Part shown: in pieces, positions 50,677 through 59,209 of the stretch
Layout: the number at the start of each line of letters is the position of its first letter
Numbering within the stretch: position 1 is the stretch's first letter
Assembly: GCA_963849305.1 (NCBI GenBank)
Contig: CAWKGV010000005.1
Span: forward strand, 248,001-312,000
DNA: 64,000 bases
From: CAWKGV01 sp963849305
GTDB lineage: Bacteria > Pseudomonadota > Alphaproteobacteria > Acetobacterales > Acetobacteraceae
Reading direction: 5' to 3'
Position numbers and translations under genes: made by a program
The notes under the pieces: model-generated
What the model was told of the DNA's origin: nothing
Seen by the model: the letters and a program-made list of their open reading frames with translations, nothing else
Databases searched by the model: none

Positions 50677-50710
50677 CTGCGATTGGCCGCGTTGGGATGA
50701 AGATATGGAC

Positions 50711-50720
50711 TAACTAGTTA
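50711..50720. promoter_or_regulatory. TAACTAGTTA palindrome
   Basis: A perfect 10-bp palindrome in an AT-rich patch, similar in style to MarR-family operators. It overlaps the stop codon of the LuxR-type remnant and lies about 195 nt upstream of the transporter gene. Functional role is inference only. Confidence 0.35.
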
Positions 50721-50914
50721 ATTCATGTCAAGTGGGAAAAACGCCAGTTTGCGCCCGTCCGGTCCAACCACCCGGCGTTCTAGATAGAACCGTGCAGTTG
50801 AGACGCTGATACCGCGTGTTCGCGCCGCCTGTTGCAATGTGTCGCCAATGACGAGGCGTCGCGCAAGCGCGGCTTCGGCCGGGCTCAACAACAGGCAAAA
50901 GTGTCGACGATGCT
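50718..50914 (-). pseudogene. LuxR-type HTH C-terminal remnant
   Basis: A minus-strand frame too short for routine detection encodes LLLSPAEAALARRLVIGDTL, then QQAARTRGISVSTARFYLER and a stop at 50718. L-S-P-A-E-A-x-L-A-x-x-L-x-x-G and the second helix SVSTARFYLER match the GerE/LuxR DNA-binding domain. The last helix after YLER is replaced by unrelated sequence (RVVGPDGRKLAFFPLDMN), and everything upstream of the HTH is missing. A truncated relic. Confidence 0.6.
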
Positions 50915-50923
50915 GGTAGACCC

Positions 50924-52081
50924 CTACATCAACCCAGAGTTCGACAGCGCGTGCGCGATCGTTGCATTCAACGCAGTTGTTGGATCGACGGAAGCGCCAC
51001 CGGCACCTTGCAGATTGGCCCCATAGTCGTTCAAGAATACGATGGCATCGGTGTTCAGGGCATTGAGCGTGACTTGCAAGGGGGCGTTGCCCGACTGCAA
51101 GTTGGTAGGGAACGAAACAAGTTCGGCATCGTCGCGAGCGCCCGTGAACGGGCCACCATTTGCCATTCCCGCCAGAAAAGAGAGACCATCGGCTTCGTTG
51201 CCGAGGGTGAATTCTGAACTAGCGTTTGCTGCAAACCCGGACAGATTCTGCGCCTCCAACGCCGGGCCTTGCGCGAATGACATTTTGTCCGATGCCGAAC
51301 GAATAATGTAGCCAATGTCGCCGGCGTCCAAGAAGGCTCGATCCGGCGTGCCGGCGGCAACAACGCCGGGCTGGACCCTATGTGAGTCTCTTCGGGAACC
51401 AGAGCCGTGTCGATCGCCTGGCCAAGCGCAGGAATGTTGAGATTAACCGCGTTCAGCAGTTGGTCCGAGACTGTCCCGATCGTTGTCGGGTCTGGCAACT
51501 GAAGTTGCGGGGGCGGGGCCTTGCCGACAACGGCTTTGATGATTGTCGGGTCTGGTGGAGCCGCCGGAGGCGTTGAAGCTGGCGGTGGAGCGGATGTTGG
51601 CGCCGATGGCGTTGGACCGGGCAGCAACACGCCTTCGTAGCAATAGGCCCATTGGTATAGGTCACACCGGGTTGCGCTTTCAGCCCTTTGCCATCGACCC
51701 CGCCCACATTGCCATCGTTGTAGTAATAGCCTCCGTTGATGCGGAAAACGTCAGGCAATTCGGTCAACGGACCGGCAAGCAACTGACCGTTCGGTGCAAA
51801 CTCATTTCCGTTGCTGATTGTGTCGCCGAAGGCTTCCGGCAAGGTTGGAACTGGATAATACGCCGGACCAGCCCCATTGTTGCAAAGCAAATATCCTCCC
51901 CCGCGCCCGCAGGCGGTTGCGGTGTTCCCGGTCCGGCCATCGGCTCTGACGTATTGCCGCTGATGATGGGCTGTATCCAGGTCATCGCCGGATTGTCGGG
52001 ATCGACGTAACCCGGTGGCAATTAACCGTTTTGTGGCTGCACAATGCCGAAAACGCCCTGTGGGACCGAGACGAAAGCCAT
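50924..52081 (-). pseudogene. Degraded gene for an extracellular-type protein of unknown function
   Basis: One protein can be followed through four frame segments. It starts MAFVSVPQGVFGIVQPQNG (52081), then an in-frame TAA and LPPGYVDPDNPAMTWIQPII. A frameshift leads to CNNGAGPAYYPVPTLPEAFG and NGGYYYNDGNVGGVDGKGLK. Another leads to PPDPTIIKAVVGKAPPPQLQ and DQLLNAVNLNIPALGQAIDT. The last runs DAGDIGYIIRSASDKMSFAQ to a stop at 50924. At least three frameshifts plus a stop make it nonfunctional. Low-complexity Pro/Ala and Asn/Gly-rich composition suggests a secreted or structural protein. I do not recognise the family. Confidence 0.65.
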
Positions 52082-52185
52082 GTCAACTCCACTCCAAATC
52101 TTGGTTTTCTCGGACATCTCCTGGATGCGCCGCCAGACTTGCAGTGATCGTCAGGTGCTGGATGTGACTTCGGTCACACTGGACG

Positions 52186-52425
52186 ATGAATGCCGGCCGC
52201 CATGACACCAAAGCCCGAAGACGAGATGCCGTTCCAGGGCATCCCCGAGGCAATCTACATGGACAACGGTCCGGTCACCCGCAGCTGGGTCTTTCAGAAC
52301 GTCATGGCCTGTCTTGGCGTCCGAATCATGACCCACATCCCGGCCGGCAAGGACGGCAGCCGTGTCACCACCCGCAGCAAGGGCAAGGTCGAAAGTTGGT
52401 TGCCATATCGGCATGGATCTAGATG
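52186..52425 (+). mobile_element. Transposase (integrase-core) fragment
   Basis: The frame reads AAMTPKPEDEMPFQGIPEAI, then YMDNGPVTRSWVFQNVMACL and RIMTHIPAGKDGSRVTTRSK, GKVE. D-N-G-P followed by an (I/V)PxGKDG and RSKGKVE segment is the catalytic-core region of rve-type (DDE) transposases. Both the N-terminal DNA-binding part and the end after RSKGKVE are missing, and no terminal inverted repeats were identified. It is a dead IS remnant at the centre of the decayed 50.7-52.6 kb region. Confidence 0.75.
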
Positions 52426-52475
52426 TTGTGCCGCGCGGGTGTCTCGCAAATTCCCGAGCGGCCGCATAATTCGGT

Positions 52476-52607
52476 CGTGAGATAAATGAAGTCGAAATCC
52501 CCTCCGATTCCCGTCAGGAGGCATTTCGTCTCGAACAAGAAGCCGCCGCCTGAGAGGACCACCAGGGCGACCGGCCTTTGATCCCCACGCGCCACGTCCA
52601 GGACCAT
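52476..52607 (-). pseudogene. Possible Alg14/PssD-like glycosyltransferase fragment
   Basis: From an ATG at 52607 the minus strand reads MVLDVARGDQRPVALVVLSG and GGFLFETKCLLTGIGGDFDF before homology-like sequence ends near 52476, where the frame enters the transposase remnant antisense. The VALVVLSGGGFLFE(T/A) start resembles N-termini of Alg14/PssD-like glycosyltransferase partners. Only about 44 residues remain, so identification is tentative. Confidence 0.35.
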
Positions 52608-52655
52608 TTTAGTCCCCCTCCCTTTGCGGGAGGGGGCCGGGGGAGGGGTCGAACG
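52608..52655. repeat. Dispersed palindromic repeat overlapping the phosphoesterase 3' end
   Basis: CCCCCTCCCTTTGCGGGAGG, GGCCGGGGGAGGGGTCGAAC is a good copy of the family. The last 15 codons of the phosphoesterase gene (FDPSPGPLPQREGD) are read through it on the minus strand. Confidence 0.75.
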
Positions 52656-53175
52656 TGACAGGTTTCCTGCCCTTCCGTTGCCCGACATTTCTGCGCAACT
52701 GCTCCAACCCAATCGGGCGGAAATCCCAAATATCGACCCCGACATCTATTTGGCGCGCCTGCGGCTTGAGACGGCCGTGGCTGTGGCCGTGCAGGTTCAG
52801 CCAGCCCTTGCCCAATCCGCGCCAGGTCCGGAACGCGTAATGGCAGAGCACGAGAGCCACGCCATCGACGGTGATCTCGGCATAGTGCTGCACGCTGTCC
52901 CACCCGTCATCGCCGATCGTGCCAGGGCCGTCGTTGTTGCCCGCGATCAAGTGCTTGCGGCCGTGCAGGCGGCGCAGCAGGTCATGCACCCGCGCCGGTG
53001 GCTGGCGAACCGCGAAGTCGCCGAGATGCCAGATCACGTCGGCCGGCCCGACCACCTGGTTCCACCGCTCGACCATCGCCTCGTCCATCTCGGCCACCGA
53101 GGCGAAGGGGCGCCGGTAGAGTCCAAGCGCGCCGGCGTGGCCGAAATGCGTGTCGGCGGTAAAGACAACCGCCAT
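52609..53175 (-). CDS. Small calcineurin-like metallophosphoesterase
   Basis: A 188-residue phosphoesterase. VFTADTHFGHAGALGLYRRP (D-x-H), VIWHLGDFAVRQ (GD), LIAGNNDGPG (GNxD), LVLCHYAF (H) and NLHGHSHGRL (GHxH) form the complete two-metal site. It resembles the phage/bacterial group of small cytosolic phosphodiesterases with unknown substrate. The final TFDPSPGPLPQREGD is encoded by the palindromic repeat and is unlikely to be ancestral. Confidence 0.88.
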   Translation of the reverse strand: MAVVFTADTHFGHAGALGLYRRPFASVAEMDEAMVERWNQVVGPADVIWHLGDFAVRQPPARVHDLLRRLHGRKHLIAGNNDGPGTIGDDGWDSVQHYAEITVDGVALVLCHYAFRTWRGLGKGWLNLHGHSHGRLKPQARQIDVGVDIWDFRPIGLEQLRRNVGQRKGRKPVTFDPSPGPLPQREGD

Positions 53176-53177
53176 CG

Positions 53178-53600
53178 CTAGTCCGCATGCGGAGGTTTGC
53201 GCAACGCTTTGGTAACGGCGCGATGACCCTTCTCGTTCAGCCTCCGCCGGCGCTCGGCCATGGACGGCTTGCTCGGCCTGCGCGGAACCGGCGGCTTGGC
53301 CGCCTGCCGCACCAACTCCACGAGCCGTTGAACCGCGTCCTCGCGGTTGCGCTCCTGCGAGCGGAAGCGCCGCGCGGCGATCACCAGCACGCCGTCGCTC
53401 GTGATCCGCCGCCCGCCCAAGCGGAGCAGCCGCGCCTTCACGTCATCGGGCAACGACGGCGAGCGCCGGATATCGAACCGGAGCTGCACCGCGCTGGCGA
53501 CCTTGTTGACGTTCTGACCGCCGGGCCCCGAGGCTTGAATGAACGTCTCCTCGAGTTCGCCCTCCGCGATCGCCAGCTTGTCGGTGACCGTGATCGGCAC
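53178..53600 (-). CDS. arfB: Alternative ribosome-rescue factor ArfB
   Basis: A 140-residue stop-codon-independent peptidyl-tRNA hydrolase that frees stalled ribosomes. FIQASGPGGQNVNKVASAVQ has the catalytic GGQ. The tail is the Arg/Lys-rich helix ArfB inserts in the mRNA channel (RPSKPSMAERRRRLNEKGHR). The most likely start is GTG at 53600 (VPITVTDKLAIAEGE), 4 nt after the stop of the acyl-CoA synthetase. The frame is open further upstream but that sequence is antisense noise of the synthetase. Confidence 0.9.
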   Translation of the reverse strand: MPITVTDKLAIAEGELEETFIQASGPGGQNVNKVASAVQLRFDIRRSPSLPDDVKARLLRLGGRRITSDGVLVIAARRFRSQERNREDAVQRLVELVRQAAKPPVPRRPSKPSMAERRRRLNEKGHRAVTKALRKPPHAD

Positions 53601-53604
53601 CGCT

Positions 53605-55227
53605 TTAACCCGCCCGCGCGCGCTCCCGCAGCTCGAACTTCTGGATTTTTCCGGTGGAGGTCTTCGGCAGCGGGCCGAAGGTGACATGCCGCGGACATTT
53701 GAAGTGCGCGAGGGTCGCCCGGCACCAGGCGACGATATCCGCCTCCACCACGCCGGCCGCGCCCGGCTTCAACGCCACGAAGGCGTGCGGTGTCTCGCCC
53801 CATTTCTCGTCCGGGTGCGCGACCACCGCCGCTTCCATGACGTCGGGATGTTTGTAGAGCACATCTTCGACTTCCAGCGAGCTAATGTTCTCGCCGCCCG
53901 AGATGATGATGTCCTTGGCGCGGTCCTTGATCTCGACATAGTTGTCCGGGTGGCATACCGCGAGGTCGCCGGTATGGAACCAGCCGCCGGCGAAGGCTTC
54001 GCCGGTCGCGGTCGGGTTCTTCAGATAGCCCATCATCACGGTATTGCTGCGCAGCATCAGCTCGCCCATATCCTCGCCGTTGGCCGGCACCGGCACCATG
54101 CTCCCGGGATCGAGCACCGCGGCTTCCTCCAGCAACGGATGGCTGACGCCCTGGCGGGCCATGAATGCGGCCTTTTGCTCCAGCGGCATCTCGTCAAGCC
54201 CCGGCTGCCATTGGCAGATGGTGGACGGGCCATAGCTTTCGGTCAGACCATAGAGGTGGGTCACGGCGAAGCCCATCTCCTCCATGCGCGCGATCACGGT
54301 ACTGGGCGGCGCGGCGCCTCCCGTAGCGATCTGCACCGTTTGCCCGGAGGCGCGGCGCGCCTGGACGGGCGCGTGGATCAGCATACTGAGCACGATCGGG
54401 GCGGCGCACATATGCGTCACGCCGTGTTCGGCGAGCGCGGCGAAGATCGGTGCCGCCTCGACGCGCCGCAGGCAGACATGCGTGGCCCCCACCAGCGTCA
54501 CCGCCCAGGTGTAGGTCCAGCCGTCGCAATGGAACATCGGTAGCGTCCATAGATAGACGCTGCGCGGCGAGAGCTGGAAGGCGAGCGCATTGGCGCAGGC
54601 GTTGAGATAGGCGCCGCGATGGTGCAGCACGACGCCTTTCGGATTGCCGGTGGTCCCGGAGGTGTAGTTGAGCGTGATCGCCTGCCATTCGTCGTCCGGC
54701 AGGCGCACCTTGTGCCCCGGGTCGCCCGCGGCGATGAACGACTCGTAGTCCTGCGCACCGACAAGCTCGCCCCCCGTGACGAGCTTGTCGTCGATATCGA
54801 CCACGAGCGGCCGGCGCTCGACCTGCGCCAGCGCCCGCTTAACGGTCGCGCTCAGCTCGCGGTCGGTCAGCAGCACCTTCGCTTCGCCGTGCTCCAGGAT
54901 GAAGGCGATAGCAGCGGCATCGAGGCGGGTGTTGATCGGGCAGAGCACCGCGCCCAGCATGGGCACGGCGTTGTGTGCCTCCAGCATCTCCGGGATGTTG
55001 GGCGCGATGATCGCCACCGTGTCGCCCTTGCGGATGCCGGCTCGGGCGAGCGCGGAGGCGAGGCGGCGGGATCGCTCCAGGAACTCGGCATAGGTGTAAC
55101 GACGCTGTCCATGGATCACCGCCATACGCGTCGGGTAGATGCGGGCGGCACGGACGAGGAACGACACCGGCGACAGCGGCACGTAATTGGCCGCGCAGCG
55201 ATCGAGATCCTGGTCGTAAATCGACAT
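53605..55227 (-). CDS. Acyl-CoA synthetase (medium-chain/AlkK-like)
   Basis: A 540-residue adenylate-forming enzyme. LNYTSGTTGNPKGVVLHHRG is the ATP motif, followed by LPMFHCDGWTYTWAV and THLYGLTESYGPSTICQWQP. FHTGDLAVCHPDNYVEIKDR and AKDIIISGGENISSLEVEDV follow, with the catalytic Lys in PKTSTGKIQKFELR. The CDGW and YGPST motifs mark the branch of short/medium-chain acyl-CoA synthetases (AlkK/FadK-like, including DMSP lyase-pathway enzymes). The ATG at 55227 (MSIYDQDLDRC) is chosen because family homology starts there. Overlapping frame to 55905 is antisense of the SDR. Confidence 0.9.
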   Translation of the reverse strand: MSIYDQDLDRCAANYVPLSPVSFLVRAARIYPTRMAVIHGQRRYTYAEFLERSRRLASALARAGIRKGDTVAIIAPNIPEMLEAHNAVPMLGAVLCPINTRLDAAAIAFILEHGEAKVLLTDRELSATVKRALAQVERRPLVVDIDDKLVTGGELVGAQDYESFIAAGDPGHKVRLPDDEWQAITLNYTSGTTGNPKGVVLHHRGAYLNACANALAFQLSPRSVYLWTLPMFHCDGWTYTWAVTLVGATHVCLRRVEAAPIFAALAEHGVTHMCAAPIVLSMLIHAPVQARRASGQTVQIATGGAAPPSTVIARMEEMGFAVTHLYGLTESYGPSTICQWQPGLDEMPLEQKAAFMARQGVSHPLLEEAAVLDPGSMVPVPANGEDMGELMLRSNTVMMGYLKNPTATGEAFAGGWFHTGDLAVCHPDNYVEIKDRAKDIIISGGENISSLEVEDVLYKHPDVMEAAVVAHPDEKWGETPHAFVALKPGAAGVVEADIVAWCRATLAHFKCPRHVTFGPLPKTSTGKIQKFELRERARAG

Positions 55228-55299
55228 CGCGGGTGGTTCCTTGCGGGTCAAGCCGGGGTCGCCTAGCGTCCCTGAAGAACGGAGGACGCGGACAGCAAA

Positions 55300-56053
55300 A
55301 TGGATTTGCAACTCCGGGACAAGAAGGCGCTGGTGACTGGCGCCTCGATGGGGATCGGGCGGGCGATCGCCAAAGGGCTCGCGGCCGAGGGAGTGCGGGT
55401 GGCCGTGGTGGCGCGCCGCTCCGAGCTGCTGGAGCAGCTCGCGGCCGAGATCGTCGCCGCCGGCTTCCCGCGACCGGAACCGATCGCGCAGGACATCCTG
55501 GCCGAAGATTCCGCCCCGCGGCTGCGCGATGCGGCGCTGGGCGCGCTCGGCTCGGTGGATGTCCTGGTGAACTGCGCGGGCGGCAGCCGTCCGCTGCCGG
55601 TCGATGCCCCGGAGGAGCGGTGGGCCGAGGCGATCACGCTCAACTTCACCCGCCAGCGCCAGATCACCCACGCGCTGCTGCCACAGATGATCGAGCGGCG
55701 ATGGGGCCGGATCATCAACATCACCGGCAAGAGCGAGCCCGAGGGCCTGAACGCCGCCTTCGCCGCGAAAGCCGCCGTCCACGCCTGGGCGAAGGGCCTC
55801 TCGCGCGAAGTTGGGAAGTATGGGATCACGGTGAATTCGATCCCGCCCGGGCGGATCATGAGCGAGCAGATCAGGCGCAACTATCCCGAGGACTACCGCC
55901 AGCACTTCGCGGAAACGGAAATACCGATGCGGGTACTGGGGCGAGCCCGAAGACTTGGCCGTGCTCGCCGTGTTCCTGGCCTCGCCGCTCGCGCGCTACA
56001 TTACTGGCGCGGTGATCCCGGTAGATGGCGGGCTGCGGCGCTACCAGTTCTGA
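55300..56053 (+). pseudogene. SDR-family oxidoreductase with one frameshift
   Basis: A short-chain dehydrogenase: KKALVTGASMGIGRAIAKGL binds the nucleotide, VLVNCAGG is the NAG motif, and WGRIINITGKSEPEG with NAAFAAKAAVHAWAKGLSRE covers the active site. The catalytic Tyr-x3-Lys is F-A-A-K here (Tyr replaced by Phe). After PMRVLG an extra G in the GGGG run at 55938-55941 shifts the frame. The proper C-terminus, EPEDLAVLAVFLASPLARYI then PVDGGLRRYQF, continues in frame +1 to the TGA at 56053. As printed, the frame instead runs on into the next gene. Confidence 0.85.
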
Positions 56054-56064
56054 AGGAGAGGCCG

Positions 56065-57942
56065 ATGCCGACGCAGATGGAACGGCTGTTCGCCAAGAGC
56101 TTGCCGGACCCGGCGCCGCGCTGGGCTGGCTTTCCCAGGTTCAATTTCATCGGCGGTCACAACGACCCGACGCTTATTCCGGTCGAGGGGCTGATCGAGG
56201 CGACGGCAAGCGTGCTGCGGCGCGAGGGCGCCAAGCTCGCGATGTACAACCTGTCGCAAGGCCCGCAGGGCTTCGTCGGGCTGCGAGAGTTCGTGGCCCG
56301 CAAGGTGGCCGAGCGGCGCGGAATCGCCGCGACCATCGAGGATATCCTGATCACCACCGGCTCCGGCCAGGGCATCGACATCGTCAACCGCGTGCTGCTG
56401 GAGCCGGGCGACACGGTGCTGCTGGAGGAGTTCTCCTATGCCGGCGCCATCACCAAGCTGAACAAGTTCGGCGTGAACGTGATCGGGATGCCGTTGGACG
56501 CGGACGGCATCCGCCCCGACGCGCTCGCCGCCATCCTGGACGACCTCAAGGGCAAGGGCGTCACGCCGAAATACATCTACACGATTCCGACCATCCAGAA
56601 CCCGACCGGCTCGATCCTGCCGCTCGAACGCCGGCAGGCGCTGCTCGCCTCGGCCAAGGAGCATGGCGTGGCGGTGTTCGAGGACGAGTGCTACGCTGAC
56701 CTGCTCTGGTCCGGCGTTGACGCGCCGCCCGCGCTTTACGCGCTCGATCCGTCGCAGGTGGTGCATATCGGCTCGTTCTCGAAATCGCTCGCCCCGGCGC
56801 TGCGCGTCGGCTATGCGGTGGCGCAATGGCCGATGTTGAGCCGGATGATTGCCTGCAAATCCGACAGCGGCACCGGCGCGCTCGATCAGATGATCGTCGC
56901 GGAGTATTTCAGCCGACAGTTCGGCTCGCATGTCACGGAGCTGAGCGCGGGCTTGCACGAGAAGCTGGCGACCATGCAGGACGCGCTGGAGCGGGAGTTC
57001 GGCGCCTCCGTGGAGACATGGCATCCGCGCGGCGGGATATTTCTCTGGCTCAAGCTGCCGGACGCTGTGGACGTGCGCAGGCTGGTCAAGCCGGCGGCCG
57101 ATGCTGGGATTGCGTTCAATCCCGGCCCTGAATGGGCGTGCGACCCGGAACGCGCCAGTTCGCATATACGCCTCTGTTTCGCGCTGCCCACGAAGGAGGA
57201 AATCCGCGCGGGCGTGGCGGCGCTGGCGCGGGTGTGCTGGGAGCAGACCGGCATCCCGGCGCAAAGCGGCAATGTGCGGCACGAGATAGCTTCGACCGCT
57301 TCCTCCAACCCCCTCGAGCCCCGCAAGGGGAGGGTGAGCAGTGCGCTAAGCTCCCCCTTGCGGGAGGGGGTTGGCGGAGGGGTCGAACGAACTGGCGCGG
57401 CGCCGGATGTTCAAGAACAGCTCAAGCTCCTGTCTTGCGTCGTCCAACGCCCGGTGCCGTGGTGGTTTGCCGCCAATGGCCATCGTTGCTGCCGCAACGA
57501 TATCACCGTTCGCGCCTGCCGCTTGGTGCGCCTCGTCAGTGTCGCGAAGCCGCAGGGAATGCCGAGGCAATCCGGCGGCACGCAACAGCAGGGAGAGCCA
57601 GTGCCCGTCCCAAGACGGCGCGCTGGCATAAAGATCGTGGCCCGCGAGTACCGCAACCATACGATTGGCCACCGCCGCGTGCGGCTCGCCGTCGCGCTCC
57701 AGCTGGTCACGCGAGATGCCGTGCATCTTCTCCGCGTCCACATCCCATTCGGCCCAGCCCGGCGCCGGCCGGATCAGGTGGCTCTCCCCTTCGCCAGTCT
57801 CGAATACCCAGCCGACCTCGATCGGGAAACCGCCCTTCCCGAGCGAGGATGCCTCGAAGTCCACGAACACGATCATGCCCGCTCGCGCACCGCCAGCGTC
57901 AGCAGCCCGCTCAGCAGCAGGGCGCCAGCCATCGCGAGATAG
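56065..57942 (+). CDS. PLP-dependent aminotransferase with repeat-derived readthrough tail
   Basis: The first 410 or so residues are a class I aminotransferase of the LysN/2-aminoadipate type: YNLSQGPQGFVGLREFVARK, TTGSGQGIDIVNRVLLEPGD, YTIPTIQNPTGSILPLERR, and IGSFSKSLAPALRVGYAVAQ with the PLP-binding Lys. The domain ends near RHEIAS (57295). No stop follows: the frame passes through the palindromic repeat (57305-57385) and then antisense through the whole exonuclease gene to 57942, adding over 200 residues. AAGGAG precedes the ATG at 56065. The real stop was probably lost when the repeat inserted. Confidence 0.8.
   Translation: MPTQMERLFAKSLPDPAPRWAGFPRFNFIGGHNDPTLIPVEGLIEATASVLRREGAKLAMYNLSQGPQGFVGLREFVARKVAERRGIAATIEDILITTGSGQGIDIVNRVLLEPGDTVLLEEFSYAGAITKLNKFGVNVIGMPLDADGIRPDALAAILDDLKGKGVTPKYIYTIPTIQNPTGSILPLERRQALLASAKEHGVAVFEDECYADLLWSGVDAPPALYALDPSQVVHIGSFSKSLAPALRVGYAVAQWPMLSRMIACKSDSGTGALDQMIVAEYFSRQFGSHVTELSAGLHEKLATMQDALEREFGASVETWHPRGGIFLWLKLPDAVDVRRLVKPAADAGIAFNPGPEWACDPERASSHIRLCFALPTKEEIRAGVAALARVCWEQTGIPAQSGNVRHEIASTASSNPLEPRKGRVSSALSSPLREGVGGGVERTGAAPDVQEQLKLLSCVVQRPVPWWFAANGHRCCRNDITVRACRLVRLVSVAKPQGMPRQSGGTQQQGEPVPVPRRRAGIKIVAREYRNHTIGHRRVRLAVALQLVTRDAVHLLRVHIPFGPARRRPDQVALPFASLEYPADLDRETALPERGCLEVHEHDHARSRTASVSSPLSSRAPAIAR
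57303..57388. repeat. Dispersed palindromic repeat, two inverted copies
   Basis: CCCCCTCGAGCCCCGCAAGG is followed by CTCCCCCTTGCGGGAGGGGG. It lies at the ends of the convergent aminotransferase and exonuclease genes and is translated as the tail of both. Confidence 0.75.
57346..57876 (-). CDS. DnaQ-like 3'-5' exonuclease
   Basis: A 176-residue DEDDh exonuclease: IVFVDFEASSLGKGGFPIEV (first D and E), SAPSWDGHWLSLLLRA (second D), and RHRALDDARQELELF (H and last D). It probably trims single-stranded DNA or RNA ends. The last 15 residues (SSFDPSANPLPQGGA) are coded by the palindromic repeat. The ATG at 57876 overlaps the TGA of the upstream MFS gene, so translation is likely coupled. Confidence 0.87.
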   Translation of the reverse strand: MIVFVDFEASSLGKGGFPIEVGWVFETGEGESHLIRPAPGWAEWDVDAEKMHGISRDQLERDGEPHAAVANRMVAVLAGHDLYASAPSWDGHWLSLLLRAAGLPRHSLRLRDTDEAHQAAGANGDIVAAATMAIGGKPPRHRALDDARQELELFLNIRRRASSFDPSANPLPQGGA

Positions 57943-59117
57943 GAGAGGCTCGGGCCGCCGGTCGCCGCGTTGAGCCAGCCGACCGCGTACGACCCAACGA
58001 ACGAACCGAGCGCGCCGCAGCTATTGATTAGCGCGATCGCGCCACCCGCGACGTTGCGCGGCAAGGTTTCGGGAATCCAGGCGAAGAACGGCCCATAGGG
58101 CGCGTACATCGCCCCGCCGGCGATCACGAGCAGCACAAACCCCGGCCAAAAGCTCGCCTGTCCGATCAGGTACGAGCCCACGAATGCCAGCGCGCCCAGG
58201 ATCAGGAACGGCCAGATCAACGGTTTGCGCCGCCCGGAACGATCGGAGATGTGCGAGGCAAGGATCATCAGCAGCGTCGCGAGCAGATAGGGCGCGGCCG
58301 ACAACCACCCCACCTCGACGATGCCGATGGTGCGGCCCGATTTCAGCATCGAGGGCAGCCAGATCACGAAGCCGTACACGCCCACGCTCCAGCACAGATA
58401 CTGGATCGACAGCATGATCACGAGCGGCGAGCGGAACGCCTCGCGGTAGTCGCGCACCGGTTTCAGAGCCCGCTGCTCCGCCTGAAGCCTGGCCTCCAAC
58501 GCCTCCCTCTCTTGCGATGGCAACCAAGGCGCCTGTGCGGGCTCGTCCTGCACCAGATAAAGCCAGATGAAACCCCAGACGATCGCTGGGATGCCCTCGG
58601 CGATGAACATGCCGCGCCAGCCAATGGCGCGCACCAGATACCCGGAGACGATCGACATCCACAGCACCGTCACCGGATTACCCAAGATCAGGAACGCATT
58701 GGCGCGCGATCGTTCCGTCTTGGTGAACCAATGGCTCAGGAAGATCAACATGCCCGGCAGCACGGCGCTCTCCGCCACGCCGAGCAGGAACCGATCCACG
58801 TACAGCAGGTGGATGTCGTGGATCACGCCGATCAGCGAGGCCAGGACGCCCCAAACCAGCAGGCTCCAGAAGATCAGCCGCTTGGCGCTGCGCCGCTCGG
58901 CGTACCACGCGCCGGGCACCTGGAAGATGAAGTAGCCGAGGAAAAACAGCGCGCCCAGCAGCGCGTCGGCCTGTCCGGTGATGCCGAGATCCTTGGCCAG
59001 CCCCGCCGCCGAGCCGATGCTGTAATTAGCCCGGTCAACATAGGCGAGGCTGTAGGTGATGAAGGCTATCGGCACCAGCCGCGCCCACCGGCTGGCGTGT
59101 GTTCGATCGGAGGACAT
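57873..59117 (-). CDS. MFS transporter, anion:cation symporter type
   Basis: A 414-residue transporter with twelve predicted helices. FITYSLAYVDRANYSIGSAA is the ACS/phthalate-permease opening, followed by LGALFFLGYFIFQVPGAWYA, RFLLGVAESAVLPGMLIFLS and ASHISDRSGRRKPLIWPFLI. Relatives carry tartrate, hexuronates, D-glucarate or 4-hydroxyphenylacetate. It is divergent from a 2-hydroxyacid dehydrogenase, which suggests an organic-acid substrate. The ATG at 59117 has AAGGAGA upstream. Confidence 0.88.
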   Translation of the reverse strand: MSSDRTHASRWARLVPIAFITYSLAYVDRANYSIGSAAGLAKDLGITGQADALLGALFFLGYFIFQVPGAWYAERRSAKRLIFWSLLVWGVLASLIGVIHDIHLLYVDRFLLGVAESAVLPGMLIFLSHWFTKTERSRANAFLILGNPVTVLWMSIVSGYLVRAIGWRGMFIAEGIPAIVWGFIWLYLVQDEPAQAPWLPSQEREALEARLQAEQRALKPVRDYREAFRSPLVIMLSIQYLCWSVGVYGFVIWLPSMLKSGRTIGIVEVGWLSAAPYLLATLLMILASHISDRSGRRKPLIWPFLILGALAFVGSYLIGQASFWPGFVLLVIAGGAMYAPYGPFFAWIPETLPRNVAGGAIALINSCGALGSFVGSYAVGWLNAATGGPSLSYLAMAGALLLSGLLTLAVRERA

Positions 59118-59209
59118 CTCTACTCTCCTTCCCCCGGACATTGACGCGGTGCGCGTGGGTTGCCAAACGCAATGCGCAGGCCGCCTATAGTCACAGGGGA
59201 GGAGGGCGC

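Noticed and set aside
55300..57942. An apparent 880-residue SDR-aminotransferase fusion
   Set aside because: The fusion exists only because of one extra G at 55938-55941. The SDR has its own C-terminus and stop (56053) in the next frame, and the aminotransferase has its own ribosome-binding site and ATG at 56065.
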